Below, in pieces: positions 1 to 11,815 of a stretch of DNA of 64,000 bases (position 1 is its first letter; each line of letters begins with the position of its first letter). The position numbers were made by a program, and so were the translations under genes. Under the pieces are notes generated by a model. The model was not told the origin of the DNA. It did no database searches and saw only the letters and a list, made by a program, of their open reading frames with translations. The DNA lies in NCBI GenBank assembly GCA_033032175.1, contig CM065323.1:12524001-12588000 (forward strand), given 5' to 3'. This DNA comes from Saturnia japonica. Taxonomy: Eukaryota > Arthropoda > Insecta > Lepidoptera > Saturniidae.

Positions 1-2703
1 TACATTTTTGTTTTTAAAATCGACAATATCATTTAAATTCACAATCAACTAAATAAGTAAACTAATAATTTTAAAAGATTAATAATCATAACCCTTTTTT
101 AAAATTAATCCTACTTCAAAAATAGTTTAATTGTAGTTTATCACATGACTTCGCTTTTACCAAATATCCTAAATCTCTGCTTTTAGATTGCAAATAATCC
201 GCTTTTTTCTGTGACTGTTTGATAATGCTTTAGCTATTAATTTACACCGTTTTCATATATTTACATCTCTTTTTTTACCCAGGCCAATGTCTGTATGAAA
301 AAGTATCCGTCTCCTTTAAATTTGAGTTCTTATCAACTCACCGGCGACTCTTTTCGGTTGTTTTGGAAGCTTTAATCATTAAATGAAGCAGATCATCAAT
401 ATTTAAACATGTATTACATTTGATTACCATTAATGACATTTTAGTTTACAATTGCTCATGGACGCTTGTAACACTGAGAGGTATCAGTAACCCTATAAAC
501 TGCACAACATAAGGTTATTTTCTAAGTTAATTTCAAGTAAAGAGTAATTTTCAAAGGGCAGGAGACTTATGCCATCTAGTATAATAAAATATCATATCAT
601 AACGCAGTAAAAAACTTACACAGTAAACTTAAAATTTGATTATATATTATCTTTATAACAGATTATATTAATAACAATAAAATTATAAATCAATGAACTA
701 ACCTTACTTATAAAAAAAACAATGAACACGATTATACGAATAAGGTGTTTTCCAATCAAAATGTATTATTGTAATATAGTCGAAAATAAACTTCAAATAT
801 GAAACGCAGGTGTGGTAACTACGATTCATCGTAAATTATATATAATACATTAGCAAATATCAGAGAGATGAAAATAAATAGAACCACCGTTATTATAACT
901 TCATACAAAATTGTTGACTTCAGTCGAATCAACTCCACTCCAACTTTTCAGTGGAATGTTATTTTTTTATTAAAATGGAAATACGTTAAAAAGTACAAAC
1001 CGTTTCAGTCTTTTGTCAATTTAATATACTCGTATGCTGGCAAAATCTTAGCTTAGCCAGATTTTGAAGAAAAAAAAACCGGCATAATGTTAATAATAGA
1101 AACAAACACAAATTACTCATCTCGAGTTTAGATTAAACAGGAAAAAGTTTTTAGGTATTCCGCAACAAAATCCCTAAGTACATTTCTGATTAATAACAAT
1201 ATTAAATTTATTTATAAGGTAACAAGGGTTCATTACATAGGAATAAATTAAACAATAAATGGCAATATTGAAACAAAATAAAAAAAAAATGCTTGCAATT
1301 CACACGTGGTAGAAATGAAACCTTCACATGTATGTTTTTTTTTTATTCAGAAAATAATCAAATACACACTAATTTAAAGTTTATGAAAATGTACATACAA
1401 GTACTCACAATAATTATTCACAATATCATTTTCAGTTAATGCACATTTGAAATATCGATGGTAACCTAACACAATATCAATCAGTAATAGAATGTCATAA
1501 GTGTTGTCTAAAAGTTTTTGTTTCGTGGCTTTTTGATGAGATAATAAAATTCATTATTGCGTGACAATCTTTTTACTGTCGCTTTCGCTTTTTCATTTCA
1601 TCAACTTTCAAATCACAATGATGCTAAAGAAGTTTTCAATTCAATAAAATAAATTATAATTAAACTAAAATAACATATAATTATTACAATAAAGTAGTTG
1701 TTCAATTATGTCTTCACATCATCGTACAACTGCCGATATCCGATACTTCATCAACTCACTCTCCTAAATTATACGGCGGATCATTACTCGAATGATAGTG
1801 ATTTATGGAAATGACTCTTGCTCTGTACATCCACTAAAAAAATACAATTAATAACTGTAAACATTATTTATAATTAATATGTTTTTATTGATAAACCCGA
1901 TTTAGTTTCTTGCCAACTCTTCTCGAGGGCTATGATGTACATTGTTACCTACCAATTTTAATTTGCTTACGAGTAAACTAAGTAAAACTTTTGTAACATC
2001 ACTATCAAAAGTCTATCCGAACAGTTGACAATTGTCAACTAAAGATGATTTATGATTTCGTCTCCTACGTTGAGTCTCTCACCGTATATAATAACTTAGT
2101 GTCTTTGGCAAATATTATATTACGGTTTACAAAACGGTTTCGTGAGAACGTGGAAGGCCGCGGCAATGACATTAAAATAATCCCATAGAATTTGCCGTTC
2201 CATATACATTAACCGACAATGATCCGTAAAGGTGTTAATACACGGTAGATTTAAACATGTCGTTAAAAGTTGTTTTTTTTTTTTGTTTTTATCTGCAGTC
2301 AGTTTTACTATTATCAGATTTATTAATGATGAATATGGCTTTATGGGTTAATCATACAATGAGGGCAGATAAAATAGGATTAGCGTTGGATGTCGTTCAG
2401 GCCGAAGGTCGTAAATAAGGTAGACGATAGAAGTTTTCAAGCACTAATCTCGAAACAGAGAGCTTGTCGAAAGATTTTTAATTTCAGGGACTACACAGAA
2501 ACCTAGTTTACCTGACCATAGTTTATTAGTATTTCACCATTCTATCACCGTCGCTTCATACTGTGATTTTGGCTGAGGTTGAACCCTCGGATTTCGCTCG
2601 CTTCGTAAACTACCAAGTTGAAAGTATGTCACCTATATTTAATTGATGCTCCAACGTTTACAGTCTGATAAGCAGAAAGGGAAAGACGTTGTCGCTCTGG
2701 TAC
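1..2703. other. AT-rich intergenic stretch, no gene
   Basis: I see no convincing coding region, only short chance ORFs in AT-rich sequence. A fragment at about 1886-1950 resembles the pieces at 11005-11090 and 47385-47480: it shares a run meaning roughly 'gataaacccgat...gtttcttgcc', and is probably the decayed tail of a common LINE. Nothing else is recognised. Confidence 0.6.
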
Positions 2704-2769
2704 TAGCCGCCAGTCATAATGACTGACGTTACCCGGGGCACACCACGATGAAGTTCCAGACTAGTGCCC
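2704..2769 (-). mobile_element. 5'-end-only fragment of an R1-like retrotransposon
   Basis: Read on the minus strand from 2769, this aligns by eye with the first 70 or so bases of the R1-clade element that starts at 44201. Shared blocks include CGTGGTG, CCCGGG, ACGTC and GGCGGCT in the same order and spacing. Both copies carry a small hairpin at the same place with different stem sequence (CAGTC/GACTG here). Similarity is lost after about 70 bases, so the rest of the copy is missing. LINE fragments are normally 5'-truncated, so a 5'-only piece implies a later deletion or a related short element. Confidence 0.5.
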
Positions 2770-3089
2770 ATGTACAGAGCCCTCACTTTAATCTAACTAA
2801 CAACTGTTATGTTAGTTAACCAGATTTTGAATAGATGGGGTCTTGAATATGTTTTCATTAGTATTAGCGGGTGGTATTCCTAATGAAAACATTTTAAATC
2901 TCTTATTAACGGAAATATTAAATTTAAACCATTTTTGTTTTTTCGATGCTGGGGAACCTACGCTTTAAAATGATGTTTTAGTAATTAATTCTGATGAAGA
3001 ATTAACGTAGGTATGTTGTTGCAAACACAAACAGATTAAAGAAATAATACATACAATACTAAACTGTTTTCTCTAATTTTTGTTTTTAA
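2770..3089. other. AT-rich stretch with a small hairpin
   Basis: There is no gene. A 12-bp perfect inverted repeat (TGTTTTCATTAG at 2850-2861, its complement at 2880-2891) encloses an 18-base loop. It has no T-run of a terminator and no context, so it is recorded as structure only. Confidence 0.5.
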
Positions 3090-3330
3090 TCGTCTTCAAA
3101 AAAGGAGGAGTGTTCTTCTCAATTCAATTGTATTATTTTTTATATATGTTCAGTCATAAAAATACTTCATAAATTCTTTTTTTATAAACCGATTTAGATG
3201 CTTCTTTTTTGTTGGAAAGGGGATACCTCAAGAGTGGTTCAGTTTTCATTTCATTGACGATAGACCTTGGACTTCGAATATACACGAGGGAGGGAAGTTG
3301 TTATTTTTTTTTTTTTTGTTAAAAATTGTC
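3090..3330 (+). repeat. Interspersed repeat family A, copy 1
   Basis: This is a ~240-bp dispersed repeat. It begins with a CGACTT(C)AAAAAA-like block, then TTCTCAATTC, a TTTTTTAT...TCATAA block, a CCTCAAGNGTGG block and a 'gacctt...acttcgaa...ata' block, and ends in TTTTTTGTTAAAAATTGTC. The same order of blocks occurs at 21719, 29326 and 47499 (plus) and at 49391 and 58815 (minus). No coding capacity and no tRNA-type boxes are visible. The consensus resembles a very common lepidopteran repeat I know from memory. Confidence 0.7.
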
Positions 3331-5899
3331 TATTCATATCTCTCATTGATCTGCAACTGACATTTTAAATGCACGTTCCAAACAAAATTGTAAGTCACAA
3401 GTTTTGAGACGATTTCTTTTATGTTTCAAAAACGTGTTGACATTCTGAAACGGTGTTGAGACACTCACGTTCAAAGACAAAACCATATCGGTCAATTTTA
3501 AATATTAGACATTTGTAATCGCCTTTACATTGTCAAAGAAGTAATCAATGTATGCATTATCTGTAACAAAACACAACACTTTAAATTATAGTTTTCAAGA
3601 CCGAATGAGGATAATCACTGACTCAGACAACTCACGCTCGAAGTTCCATTATTTATATTTTAGTCCAAATGATATAAGTTTTCTACAATCAATGTAATAT
3701 TCAGACTTCTGTTGTAAGGGATACTGATTGTGAATATGACAAAATTTCTTTGTCTTTCTGTATAACCGAAATTAACGCAATAGGACTTGAGAGATTTTAT
3801 TAAATCGTGTACACGGTACGGTTATTTCATTACTGCTATATGAATTGTCAATATTACTTTGAATAAAAATGATTTTAAAAAATCTGTACAAAAAATATAA
3901 TTATTTTATTTTCTTTAATCGATAGGATCTTCAATAAAACTTATAGCAATCGGATTATAAAGAATCATACCTTTTTTATTTATTTTCAACCGATTTCAAT
4001 GTAATTTTATACACGGAAAATATATGTCACTGCTTATATGATAGGCTATGTGTACTGTCATTAATAAGAGTATAAATACAATTATGAGCCGAAAATAATT
4101 AACCGGAACCGCGGGGCGCCGCTAGTTAATAATAAAATGATGATCATTGTTAGTGTGGAATTATATAAAACTAAATAGAAACTTTGACTTTACATAGTAT
4201 TATTTCCTACTGAAAGAAAGATGTAGATGAAAGTAACAAGTATGTATTCTCAAGTCGCAAGAAATAAATTTTACTTAAAAAAAAAAACTTTACAAAATTC
4301 AAGTTATTGCAGAGTTAAATGTTCATTTTAGACTGAAAGTGTAAATGTTTCAATGAAAGAGACAGATGTTCAAAACCGTTTGGCACTTGCTTATAGCAAC
4401 TCTAATGCATTCGTGTAATACTAAATAGCACTGACCTCATTGCGAAACGTTTCATAAAAAATATTGTCAATTCGTTGGAATAATATTTGTTTTTCAAACT
4501 ATCTAACTGTTGATATTAAAAATAACTGCCCAAGATACAAGATACATCCTATATTACATAGTGGGACATATTTCAAACGTTAATTTCGAGCTATGTAAAT
4601 ATACGTAGGTAATATTCACTATACGAGGATGAGAGGATATTCGATGTTTGCACCAAGAAGGTACCTACCATCTAATTTAAAACTAACTACAGAACTACTT
4701 TTAGGGGAAGAGAGATTTTAGGAGAAGAGAGATGGTTTGAACATGCTATCCTCTACAACTACTAGTTAATTATGAAAAATAATTTAGCATTTATAGGCTG
4801 TTCACTGCGGAAGGAGGCTAACATCGTCCTACTGCCATACAAAGCGGATCAGTGACCATTAAAGTCGAGCAATCAGGTATTCTGCAGTACGGGAAGTGAG
4901 GAAAACGGGTAAATTGGAAGCAGCGCGGTGGAAAGTTGGACGAAAAGGCTCAACACGGGTGAAACCATGGGGTACAGCCAATGATATATTATAAGGAGAT
5001 ACGGCATTGACGCTTTTTAAATGCCAACGTGAATGGTAGGAAATTGCCTCCAGTTCAATTTCGACGTGATACCGGCGTGATTGAGAAGAAATTTTTATCC
5101 TTATTTGAGAACTGAGTTTTCCATGCTGTGATGTCCATTCTCTTTTGTTTCAAAATACTGATAACAAAATTTGTAACGTTTTCAAATTACCTTTAGTTAG
5201 AGAATAACGCGTCGATTTATAAAACGTCATTGGGTACAGCTGGATAAGCAAATAAAGCTACTTTCAAGAAAGAAAATGTATAAGAAAAGTAGCTTTTGAA
5301 ATTGTAATAAGTCCATGTTCTTGTTTTTTTCTTTAACTCGTGGGTTAGGAGAACAAAATTTTAACAGCGCGTGTAAAATTCGGCGACAATATGGTTAAAG
5401 GGATCTACTGCTTATTCACATTGCGAAGGTCCCACGAGCCATCCCACCAACTTCAGTTGTATGCGTAATTTAATTTTGAACGTATTAGTCTTAAAACGGA
5501 CTGTGACTGTACTACCAATGTTATTTCATAGTTTCGTTGAAATAGGGGTATGATTTTAAGCAATTTAACAATGAAATGCACGTTCTATGACCTAATTAAT
5601 AAGATTTTTCTCTGAAATAATAGATGTTTCGGAGTTACTATCTTACCTAACCAATTCAGTGTACAAATAAGATCAGCTACAGTTTAAACCATAGGTAACA
5701 AAGTTATTTATTTGGTGACAAATCTATAATTTTGATGACAGAGCTAAATAAGTGATACCAATAGAATTAATATGATGACAAATATATTTGTTGGGTATAG
5801 GATATTTGTAATTAGTGGATACATATAGGTAACTAACGATTATAAACTTTGGTGACATAAAATAACGTTCCCTATACTAATATATCTTATTATATTAAG
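3331..5899. other. AT-rich stretch, no gene recognised
   Basis: There is no supported coding region. Around 4790-5060 the sequence is less AT-rich and may be an old transposon fragment, but I cannot name it. The tract 'ccggaaccgcggggcgccgc' near 4100 looks like the junction of a degenerate repeat. Confidence 0.5.
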
Positions 5900-6075
5900 T
5901 GAGCAATTCTTGTATATATATATATATATATATATGTGTAATTGGTTTCTCGAAAACCGCTCCAACGATTTCGATGAAATTTTGCATATAGATAATGTTT
6001 TGCATTCCAAGTTTACCTGGATAGGTGTTTTTCTTTTTTTTTTATATATATAAGACACCGAGCACAACTCGGTCG
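5900..6075. repeat. Degenerate LINE-tail-like repeat with (TA)n
   Basis: A (TA)n microsatellite (about 5911-5936) adjoins a segment reading 'ctcgaaaaccgctccaacgat' followed by 'ttcgatgaaattttgcatat'. That wording is typical of the dispersed RTE/Helitron-like tails common in butterflies and moths. A shorter relative occurs near 63640-63720. A 75-codon minus ORF here is just low-complexity translation. Confidence 0.45.
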
Positions 6076-6507
6076 CCCAGATATTGTATGTTACATGTGA
6101 TAATTGAACTGCCGTTGCGACGGTTTCATCGACGGACTTTGTGAAAGCCTCAACGTGTGTGGCTCCCCTCGATCATTAATAATCGCAAGTGCAATAAATT
6201 TGGACAAGCTTGGATAGAAAAGAACAAACGGCGTAGAATGTAATAAACAATTGCCACACAACAATTCGTTCTCTGCATTATGATACATTAATATGAAAAA
6301 AATTATGTTTATTGATATTTACATTACGTAAAATGAACAATGACAGGCACTATGAGCTGTAATCAATAAATGCCAATTGTAATCATTCTTGTTCTCACAA
6401 AATTATGAGAGAATATCGAACTGTTCGCTTACTTAGGTTCACAGTCGAGAGCAGGGACGTACTACAGGATTAATGAGGGGTACTATACATTTTTTTAAAT
6501 TCCATAC

Positions 6508-6750
6508 ATGTCCCAAGATGGTAAAACGTTAAGTCTAATGGGAGGAACTGGTCCTTAAGTGCAGCGGCCGGAACATACCTATAGATTTTTGGCGTTAGAT
6601 TTTCATCTTAAGGATAGTAACTAGCCATGCGGGTTTCATAAATAACTTTATTATCTTACTATAGTTTTATTACGAAGTTTCTTTCACCGAAATCTCAGGT
6701 TCGTTGTAGTACACTCTACCTCTGAGTCATCATTAATAAATTTGATTGTG
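6508..6750 (-). repeat. tRNA-derived SINE, family B
   Basis: The blocks match the other family B copies in order: 'aagatggtaaaacg...taagtctaatggga', 'cctataga', 'gattttcatctt' and 'tcaccgaaatctcaggt'. On the minus strand the head reads GACTCAGAGGTAGAGTG, a degenerate A box, as expected of a tRNA-derived head. The copy is diverged. Other copies: 9640, 22824, 26752, 31676, 33465, 53990, 56226, 61793, 62815. Confidence 0.6.
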
Positions 6751-7404
6751 TTTTTTTTTAAGTAATACTTTTTAGATGCACTATGAAAAAATATAGAGAG
6801 TGATATTTGAAGATGCGCCCGCACATTGAACAAAAAGTCTAAACCATGAAGTAGTCACAGTCTATGTATTTTTTTAAAATGCTGTATCAATGCAATCTAG
6901 TAGAAAATTATAAATATGTTGAAATCAATTATTAAGAACAATCTTTGGTTGGCCATTTAATTCTTAATTGTCATGCTAGATGGCAATATAACATTTTCAT
7001 AAGTATTTAAAAATGTAGAAGAACACAATCCTGTTGTCAACTTTAAATTTACTAACTGTTTACATGTCATCTGTGGTGGGTACTTTGTGCTCTAAATTAA
7101 ACACTGAATGCGTCTCTGCACCTATATCATTTTAATTGATTCCACAATTATATTTTACAAATGATTACGACTTCGTAAATTTTTGGATAATTCTACTTTA
7201 TTATTATAACTATAAATATTTCTTAATATCTTTTAAATATACGTTAAGCTAAAAGATCTATACTGCGTAACGTATTTTAATCGCTATTGGCAAATATACT
7301 TCTAGTGAATATTACAAAAATGAAGGATAAGATTCATATCAAATTACTTCTTAAAAACACTATCTCTTAATATAGTGTTTGTCCACGACTGTCTTATACT
7401 GTGT
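6751..7404. other. AT-rich stretch, no gene
   Basis: Only AT-rich sequence with chance ORFs. Nothing is recognised. Confidence 0.5.
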
Positions 7405-7680
7405 TTTTTACCCGACTGTGAAAAAGAAGGGTAATGTTTTTCGAGCGTATGTATGTATGTATGTATGTATGTAAGTAGGTATGTATGAATGTCTATTCCT
7501 TTGGCACACTCTGTAGCCTAAACGTATTGATGGATTTTAGAATATGAGGTGTCGTTAGATTTGTTTTAATTTTGGGAGTGATATAGACTATATATAATAT
7601 GTAAGTACGAGGTTTGGAAAAGAAATAAAAAGCAATAATAGAAAAAAAATTGTTCCTCTTTTTGTAGCAGTCTCGTTTTT
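7405..7680 (+). repeat. MITE-like family D with GTAT microsatellite, copy 1
   Basis: It begins 'ttacccgactgtgaaaaaga' and runs through 'gggtaatgtttttcgagcgt' and a (GTAT)n tract (about 7446-7490). Next come 'ctttggcacactctgtagcc' and 'ggtgtcgttagatttgtttt', and it closes near 'tttgtagcagtctcgttttt'. Start and end are imperfect inverted copies of ACCCGACTGC, seen more cleanly at 27265-27455 (CGGGTTTTTG end). There is no ORF. The terminal inversion suggests a MITE or foldback element. Copies: 27265, 57065 (minus), 57655 (minus). Confidence 0.6.
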
Positions 7681-7694
7681 TGTTTCCCTTTTAA

Positions 7695-7822
7695 TTCCAT
7701 CATACATACCATTATCTACATAGAAAAACCCAATAACACTTTGCTCGACCTGGGAATCGAACCCAGGGCCTTGATCATAGCAGTCGCGCTTACGACCACT
7801 AGGCTCATGAGGCAGTTTTTAA
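7695..7822 (-). repeat. tRNA-derived SINE, family C head
   Basis: The minus strand carries an A box (CCTAGTGGTCG) and a B box (GGGTTCGATTCCCAGG) separated by about 45 bases, the layout of a Pol III tRNA-type promoter. It then continues into 'tgttattgggtttttctatg'. The body found in the 56737-57000 copy is mostly missing, so this is a truncated copy. It is not a tRNA gene: there is no paired acceptor stem and no clear anticodon arm. Confidence 0.7.
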
Positions 7823-8784
7823 CGATTTTTTTTATAACTTATTTATTTATAGAAATTGCAAACATACGTGCAGTACCGTGATGTTAACAAGTCACTGCAG
7901 TCTACAACTATGTATAGTTAACTTCATAAGAATCGTAATTCAGAAGCCAGTCATAATAGGTTACTACTCCTAGGAACAGTAGGAACGGCTTGCGTGGTAA
8001 TGCATGTTGCTAACGAAACCCTTCGGTTTGTAAGAAAGCAGCGCGAGCACTATAGATATGTGGAAGAAATAAGTGTGGAGGTAATTTTTTGGCAGTCGAG
8101 CCTAGAAAGGAACTGGCTTTCATGTTTCGGTTGTCTTCAGAGCCTATCGAGGCTTGTCGATAGATATTTAGCTTTAGAGTTGTAACTAAGATTTTTCATT
8201 CCCGTGTTTTTAGTTTTCCGGGACTCGGGTTCATCTCTTTTCAATTCCCGGGTTCAGAAAAATGTTATTTGATTATAAATAAATAATTTTAGTACAAGTA
8301 TCTACAAATACTACTTAGTACAAGTAATGCAAGTAGTAATTTATTTATGTAAGTAGATACTATAAGTTTTTTTATACATATTGAAATTATAGTAATTAGA
8401 AATTTTAACAATACATATATAAGATCAAAACTTGTACATCCATTCATATAAATTCAAACGTTATTTTTATATTCTGTAAATCTTGTTTTGATAAACTTCA
8501 AATTATTATCGTGTGGATCACGGATGATATAAATTAAATTGAATACATTTAAATGCTACGCCTCTTGTCACCCACACTAATTTAAATTTTTTTGATTCTT
8601 TGTTCATTAATATAATGTCACCGCTAAAATCCGATATCAAGTTTATTTCATGTTACCATGGACAAATTTTTACATTTAAAGTAAGATCTAAATGTATTTC
8701 ATGCGTTACGAGATTTATTAGCGAATCCCAAAAAGGCTTCTTTCTATACGCGAGGTTTTATGGTAAGAAGTTTAATAAAATCAC
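7823..8784. other. AT-rich stretch, no gene
   Basis: No gene is recognised. Short ORFs at 7994 and 8600 have low-complexity, AT-driven composition and no motif. Confidence 0.5.
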
Positions 8785-9545
8785 GTGAGCCGAGCGAGCC
8801 GAGCAAGCCCAACAAGCAAGCTGCAACAACAGTCAACAAACGCCTGAGTTACATAATTCTACTTGGATACATGTAGATATAAAATTCATCTGACAAATTA
8901 TTTGTCGCCGATTCTGGGCTTACAACAACCACAGTTATCTTTCTATTTTGTATTAACCTAATAAATTTATGTATTAGGTATTATTAGTTTCATTCTTTAT
9001 ATTTGTATTTTATAATTAATATTAGATTTATTTAGTCGTGTGGTTCCCGGCTTAGAATAGGACCGCCCCCTTTTTCATAGGAGGCACCTAAGAACTTTTT
9101 GGTGACCAACTTACAACATACATAGCATTCCCAAGTAGGGTAGACGTCAGGCAGGCAGCAGGTCGTAAAACTTTAGCCAAAACTATGTAGAAGAACTATT
9201 GCAAAGTGAGGATCCTCCGACCACACGGGTTTTATGTCTGGCGGGCAGCTGCCCAACGGTTGTAGTCGGGTTCTTGTATATATACTCAATTGAAGAGTTA
9301 ATTTCTATAGCGTGATGTAGGTTTGCGTCGTATGTGGCTCGATAGATGTCGCTATGTAGATGTCGCTACAACTATAACCCTCCGCATGAAAATAGTATAA
9401 TGAATGAAGCCGTGCTGTGCCAACCCCACCTAGTGTGGAATAAGGGCAAGAAGAAGAAGATTATTTGTTGCCGACCGTTGTCAATCTATGTAGGTGTAAA
9501 TCGCTTCGCTGGTGGCTTGGTGTGGTAATTAATATGTTTGAAAAT
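8785..9545. repeat. Patchwork of repeat fragments
   Basis: The segment 'tcgtgtggttcccggcttag' with 'aataggaccgcc' (about 9034-9075) and the tract 'gtgccaaccccacctagtgt' with 'ggaataagg' (about 9418-9450) are of a type that recurs in moth genomes, as I remember them. The purine-rich start 'gagccgagcgagccgagcaa' is a degenerate simple repeat. No coding region is supported. Confidence 0.35.
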
Positions 9546-9639
9546 CACGTCATTTGGCATGTAGTTCGCGTAGTTTAAAATCCTACAATGACCCTAAGCC
9601 TTTGTTTAAGGAAAACTTTATGGTGTAACTACAGTATGG

Positions 9640-9795
9640 GATTTTTTTAAATTCACCTGACTGGCTTTCACCTCTAAGTTAAAACACTATCACCAAGCAC
9701 CTAGATTCATATTCCGGCAGTTATACTTGAGAGCCAGTCCCTCTGTTACTATCTGAGGCAACATCTTCACTAAAAATCAAATGTACCTTCAACTC
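9640..9795 (+). repeat. SINE family B, 3' part
   Basis: The order 'ctggctttcacctctaagtt', 'caccaagcacctagattcat', 'ttccggcag' and 'gagagccagtccctctgtta' matches the 3' half of the family B copies at 26752 and 31676. The tRNA-like head is absent. Confidence 0.6.
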
Positions 9796-9999
9796 AATTT
9801 AATTGTAGTTAAAAGCTAAATCTATTAATAATTTGATAATCATGTCCAATGTAGAGTACGAGGAAGCTATCAAAAACATAGAGACATTAACTTAGTTTTT
9901 ATTAGAAATTAGTTACCGAGATTTGATGAGCTAAAATTTTGTGTACGTTCATTATGTGCTAAAGTTTAATATCGATGTACACAGGCAGTCTAAACATAA

Positions 10000-10470
10000 A
10001 TGTTTTAATTCCACCGCCTCCTACGACATCCGGTTCACCACAATTTGATAAACGGAGGAGAGGCGCAATGCCACACGAAAGTCTACCATCGCTACGACCT
10101 GCGAACAGAAAGCCTGGACGATTTCATATGCAGTCTGACCAAGAACATGTACTGTAGAGCGGACATGTCGGCGCTGTACACCTCCGCAACATAGGACGCG
10201 ACAGAAAGAAGATGAAGCCTCAAGTGCGCGAACTTATCGGCGCCGTGGTGTCTGACTGAACGCGTGCCACAATACAGAGAAGAGTTCAACCAGCCGAGAG
10301 TCAGCCAGAGTTACGGGTGGCGTAGATATCCATCAAAGAGGGCTCAGCCCTGAAATGCGTTCCCCGTGCACTATATAGTACGTGAGAAGATTTCGACGTA
10401 GGAATACTACACGCTGTATTATAGAACCTCGTACAGAGCGGATGGGTTGTATGTTTGTATTTTTGTGATC
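10000..10470. other. Moderately GC-rich unknown segment
   Basis: This stands out in base composition from its surroundings and has two short overlapping ORFs on opposite strands (60-65 codons). In the plus frames there are stretches of plausible coding composition interrupted by stops near 10157 and 10258. That fits a decayed transposon polyprotein, but I recognise no motif and do not assign a family. Confidence 0.3.
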
Positions 10471-10519
10471 AGTTTATTATGTACGTACCATCGTGATGGT
10501 GATGCCGTCCATAATGGAT

Positions 10520-10570
10520 CCACCCTGGTTCACGTGCCACCCTAGTTCATGGGCCACCCTAGTTCAGGAG
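10520..10570 (+). repeat. Three tandem 17-bp units
   Basis: Units start at 10520, 10537 and 10554 with the shared core CCACCCTNGTTCA and differ only near their ends. A looser fourth copy (CCGCCCTAATTGG) follows. It is a minisatellite too short to interpret. Confidence 0.75.
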
Positions 10571-10580
10571 ACCGCCCTAA

Positions 10581-11639
10581 TTGGCGTTATCATGCATCGA
10601 AATACCACCTGACTGTATACTTGCTCCGTTATAACAATACTTACTTATAAGGTATTAGTTGAACGCCTAGGTGATGTTAAATTTATCTATTGTCAGCTAG
10701 ACACAAAAAAAGTAATCCTAAAAAAGGTTGGTTGGTCGTAAAACATTAATGTGCTTGATAAATAAATCAAAACTATTTAGTTACGGCAACTGACGTCTGA
10801 CGACATGGCACGCTTGCTTCGCTTGCTCGGTTCGTACATCATGCTCATTATTCTAACCTAACCTCAAATGTCTGGCTTTTAACGGTAATATTACAAAGCC
10901 TACATTTAACGAATCGAAATCAATACGTTAACTATTATTACCTATGAAAAATACTATAGTAAACGGCAGTAGATTACGCTTTCTTTTTAAATTACTCCGG
11001 GCATCCGAATCGTCAAATATAATCGAGGCTTTTCTTGATGTCTGGAATGTTTTCAAAACCAGTAGTAGTGTTATAACGTTCATTAACTCAACTTAATTAA
11101 GTATTTTTGATTTTGGCCATAAAAAATATTTATTAAAAAATATTTTTGCTTAACACACTCTGAGAGATCTGAATTACAGTACAGAAATACGCAACATCAC
11201 AAAAAAAAAACAAACGGTAGATAAACTAAAAAAAATATATTTTCAAAGCTAAATAAATCATCTCTGACTAGGCTTTGACTGATAACATCGTTGTCGACTC
11301 TCTCTGAATACAGACTCATGTTAATATTTCGTTTAAACAAAAACTGTGTGGCAAACGTCGAAGGTGAATTATATGACACAAAGTTCACGATTGTCTCAAC
11401 GAAGCCCGAGGCTTGTGGATTGGTAAACTAATTCGTTTAATGACATCAATGTGAACAGATGATGTGCAGGCAAGGTCTGTGAACATAATTATATTATATT
11501 GTTACAAAACTTTTACAATTTTTTTAAATCAAAATATTTATCAATTTGAATAAAGTAACATATCTAGATAAACTAGTTGCACTATTTAAATAAATATATA
11601 AAACCGTTTTTTCGTTTTACAATAAATATAATTATCTAG
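10581..11639. other. AT-rich stretch with a LINE-tail fragment
   Basis: There is no gene. About 11005-11090 resembles the fragments at 1886 and 47385 ('tttcttgatgtctggaatgt' with 'tttcaaaaccagtagtag'). Near 10855, 'ctaacctaacctc' contains two TTAGG-like units on the minus strand, too few to be telomeric. Confidence 0.45.
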
Positions 11640-11815
11640 TTTTATCCCACGGTTTCATCCGATCACTCTCCACCGCGCCGCGCCGCGCCGCTACTAACGC
11701 GCCCGTGTAGCTCACTTCCCGTACTTGTCAGCAGCTTGCTAAATTTCTGAGGTCCATGCTTACTGCTCCGCCTCTAAATGTTATAGCGTGAAGATATATA
11801 GCCTATAATTTACAA
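11640..11815 (+). repeat. Dispersed repeat family G, copy 1
   Basis: The series 'atcactctccaccgcgccg', 'aacgcgcccgtgtagctcac', 'ttcccgtac', 'cttactgctccgcctctaaa' and 'gttatagcgtgaagatatat' with 'agcc' recurs at 57365-57600 and in part at 62178-62270. It contains an expanded GCCGC run. There is no coding potential; it is probably a LINE or Helitron tail. Confidence 0.55.

Noticed and set aside
5840..6067. 75-codon minus ORF
   Set aside because: It is largely the translation of a (TA)n tract and a repeat tail.
7741..7822. Possible tRNA gene
   Set aside because: A and B boxes are present but there is no acceptor-stem pairing. The same sequence heads a SINE with copies at 54088, 56737 and 59155.
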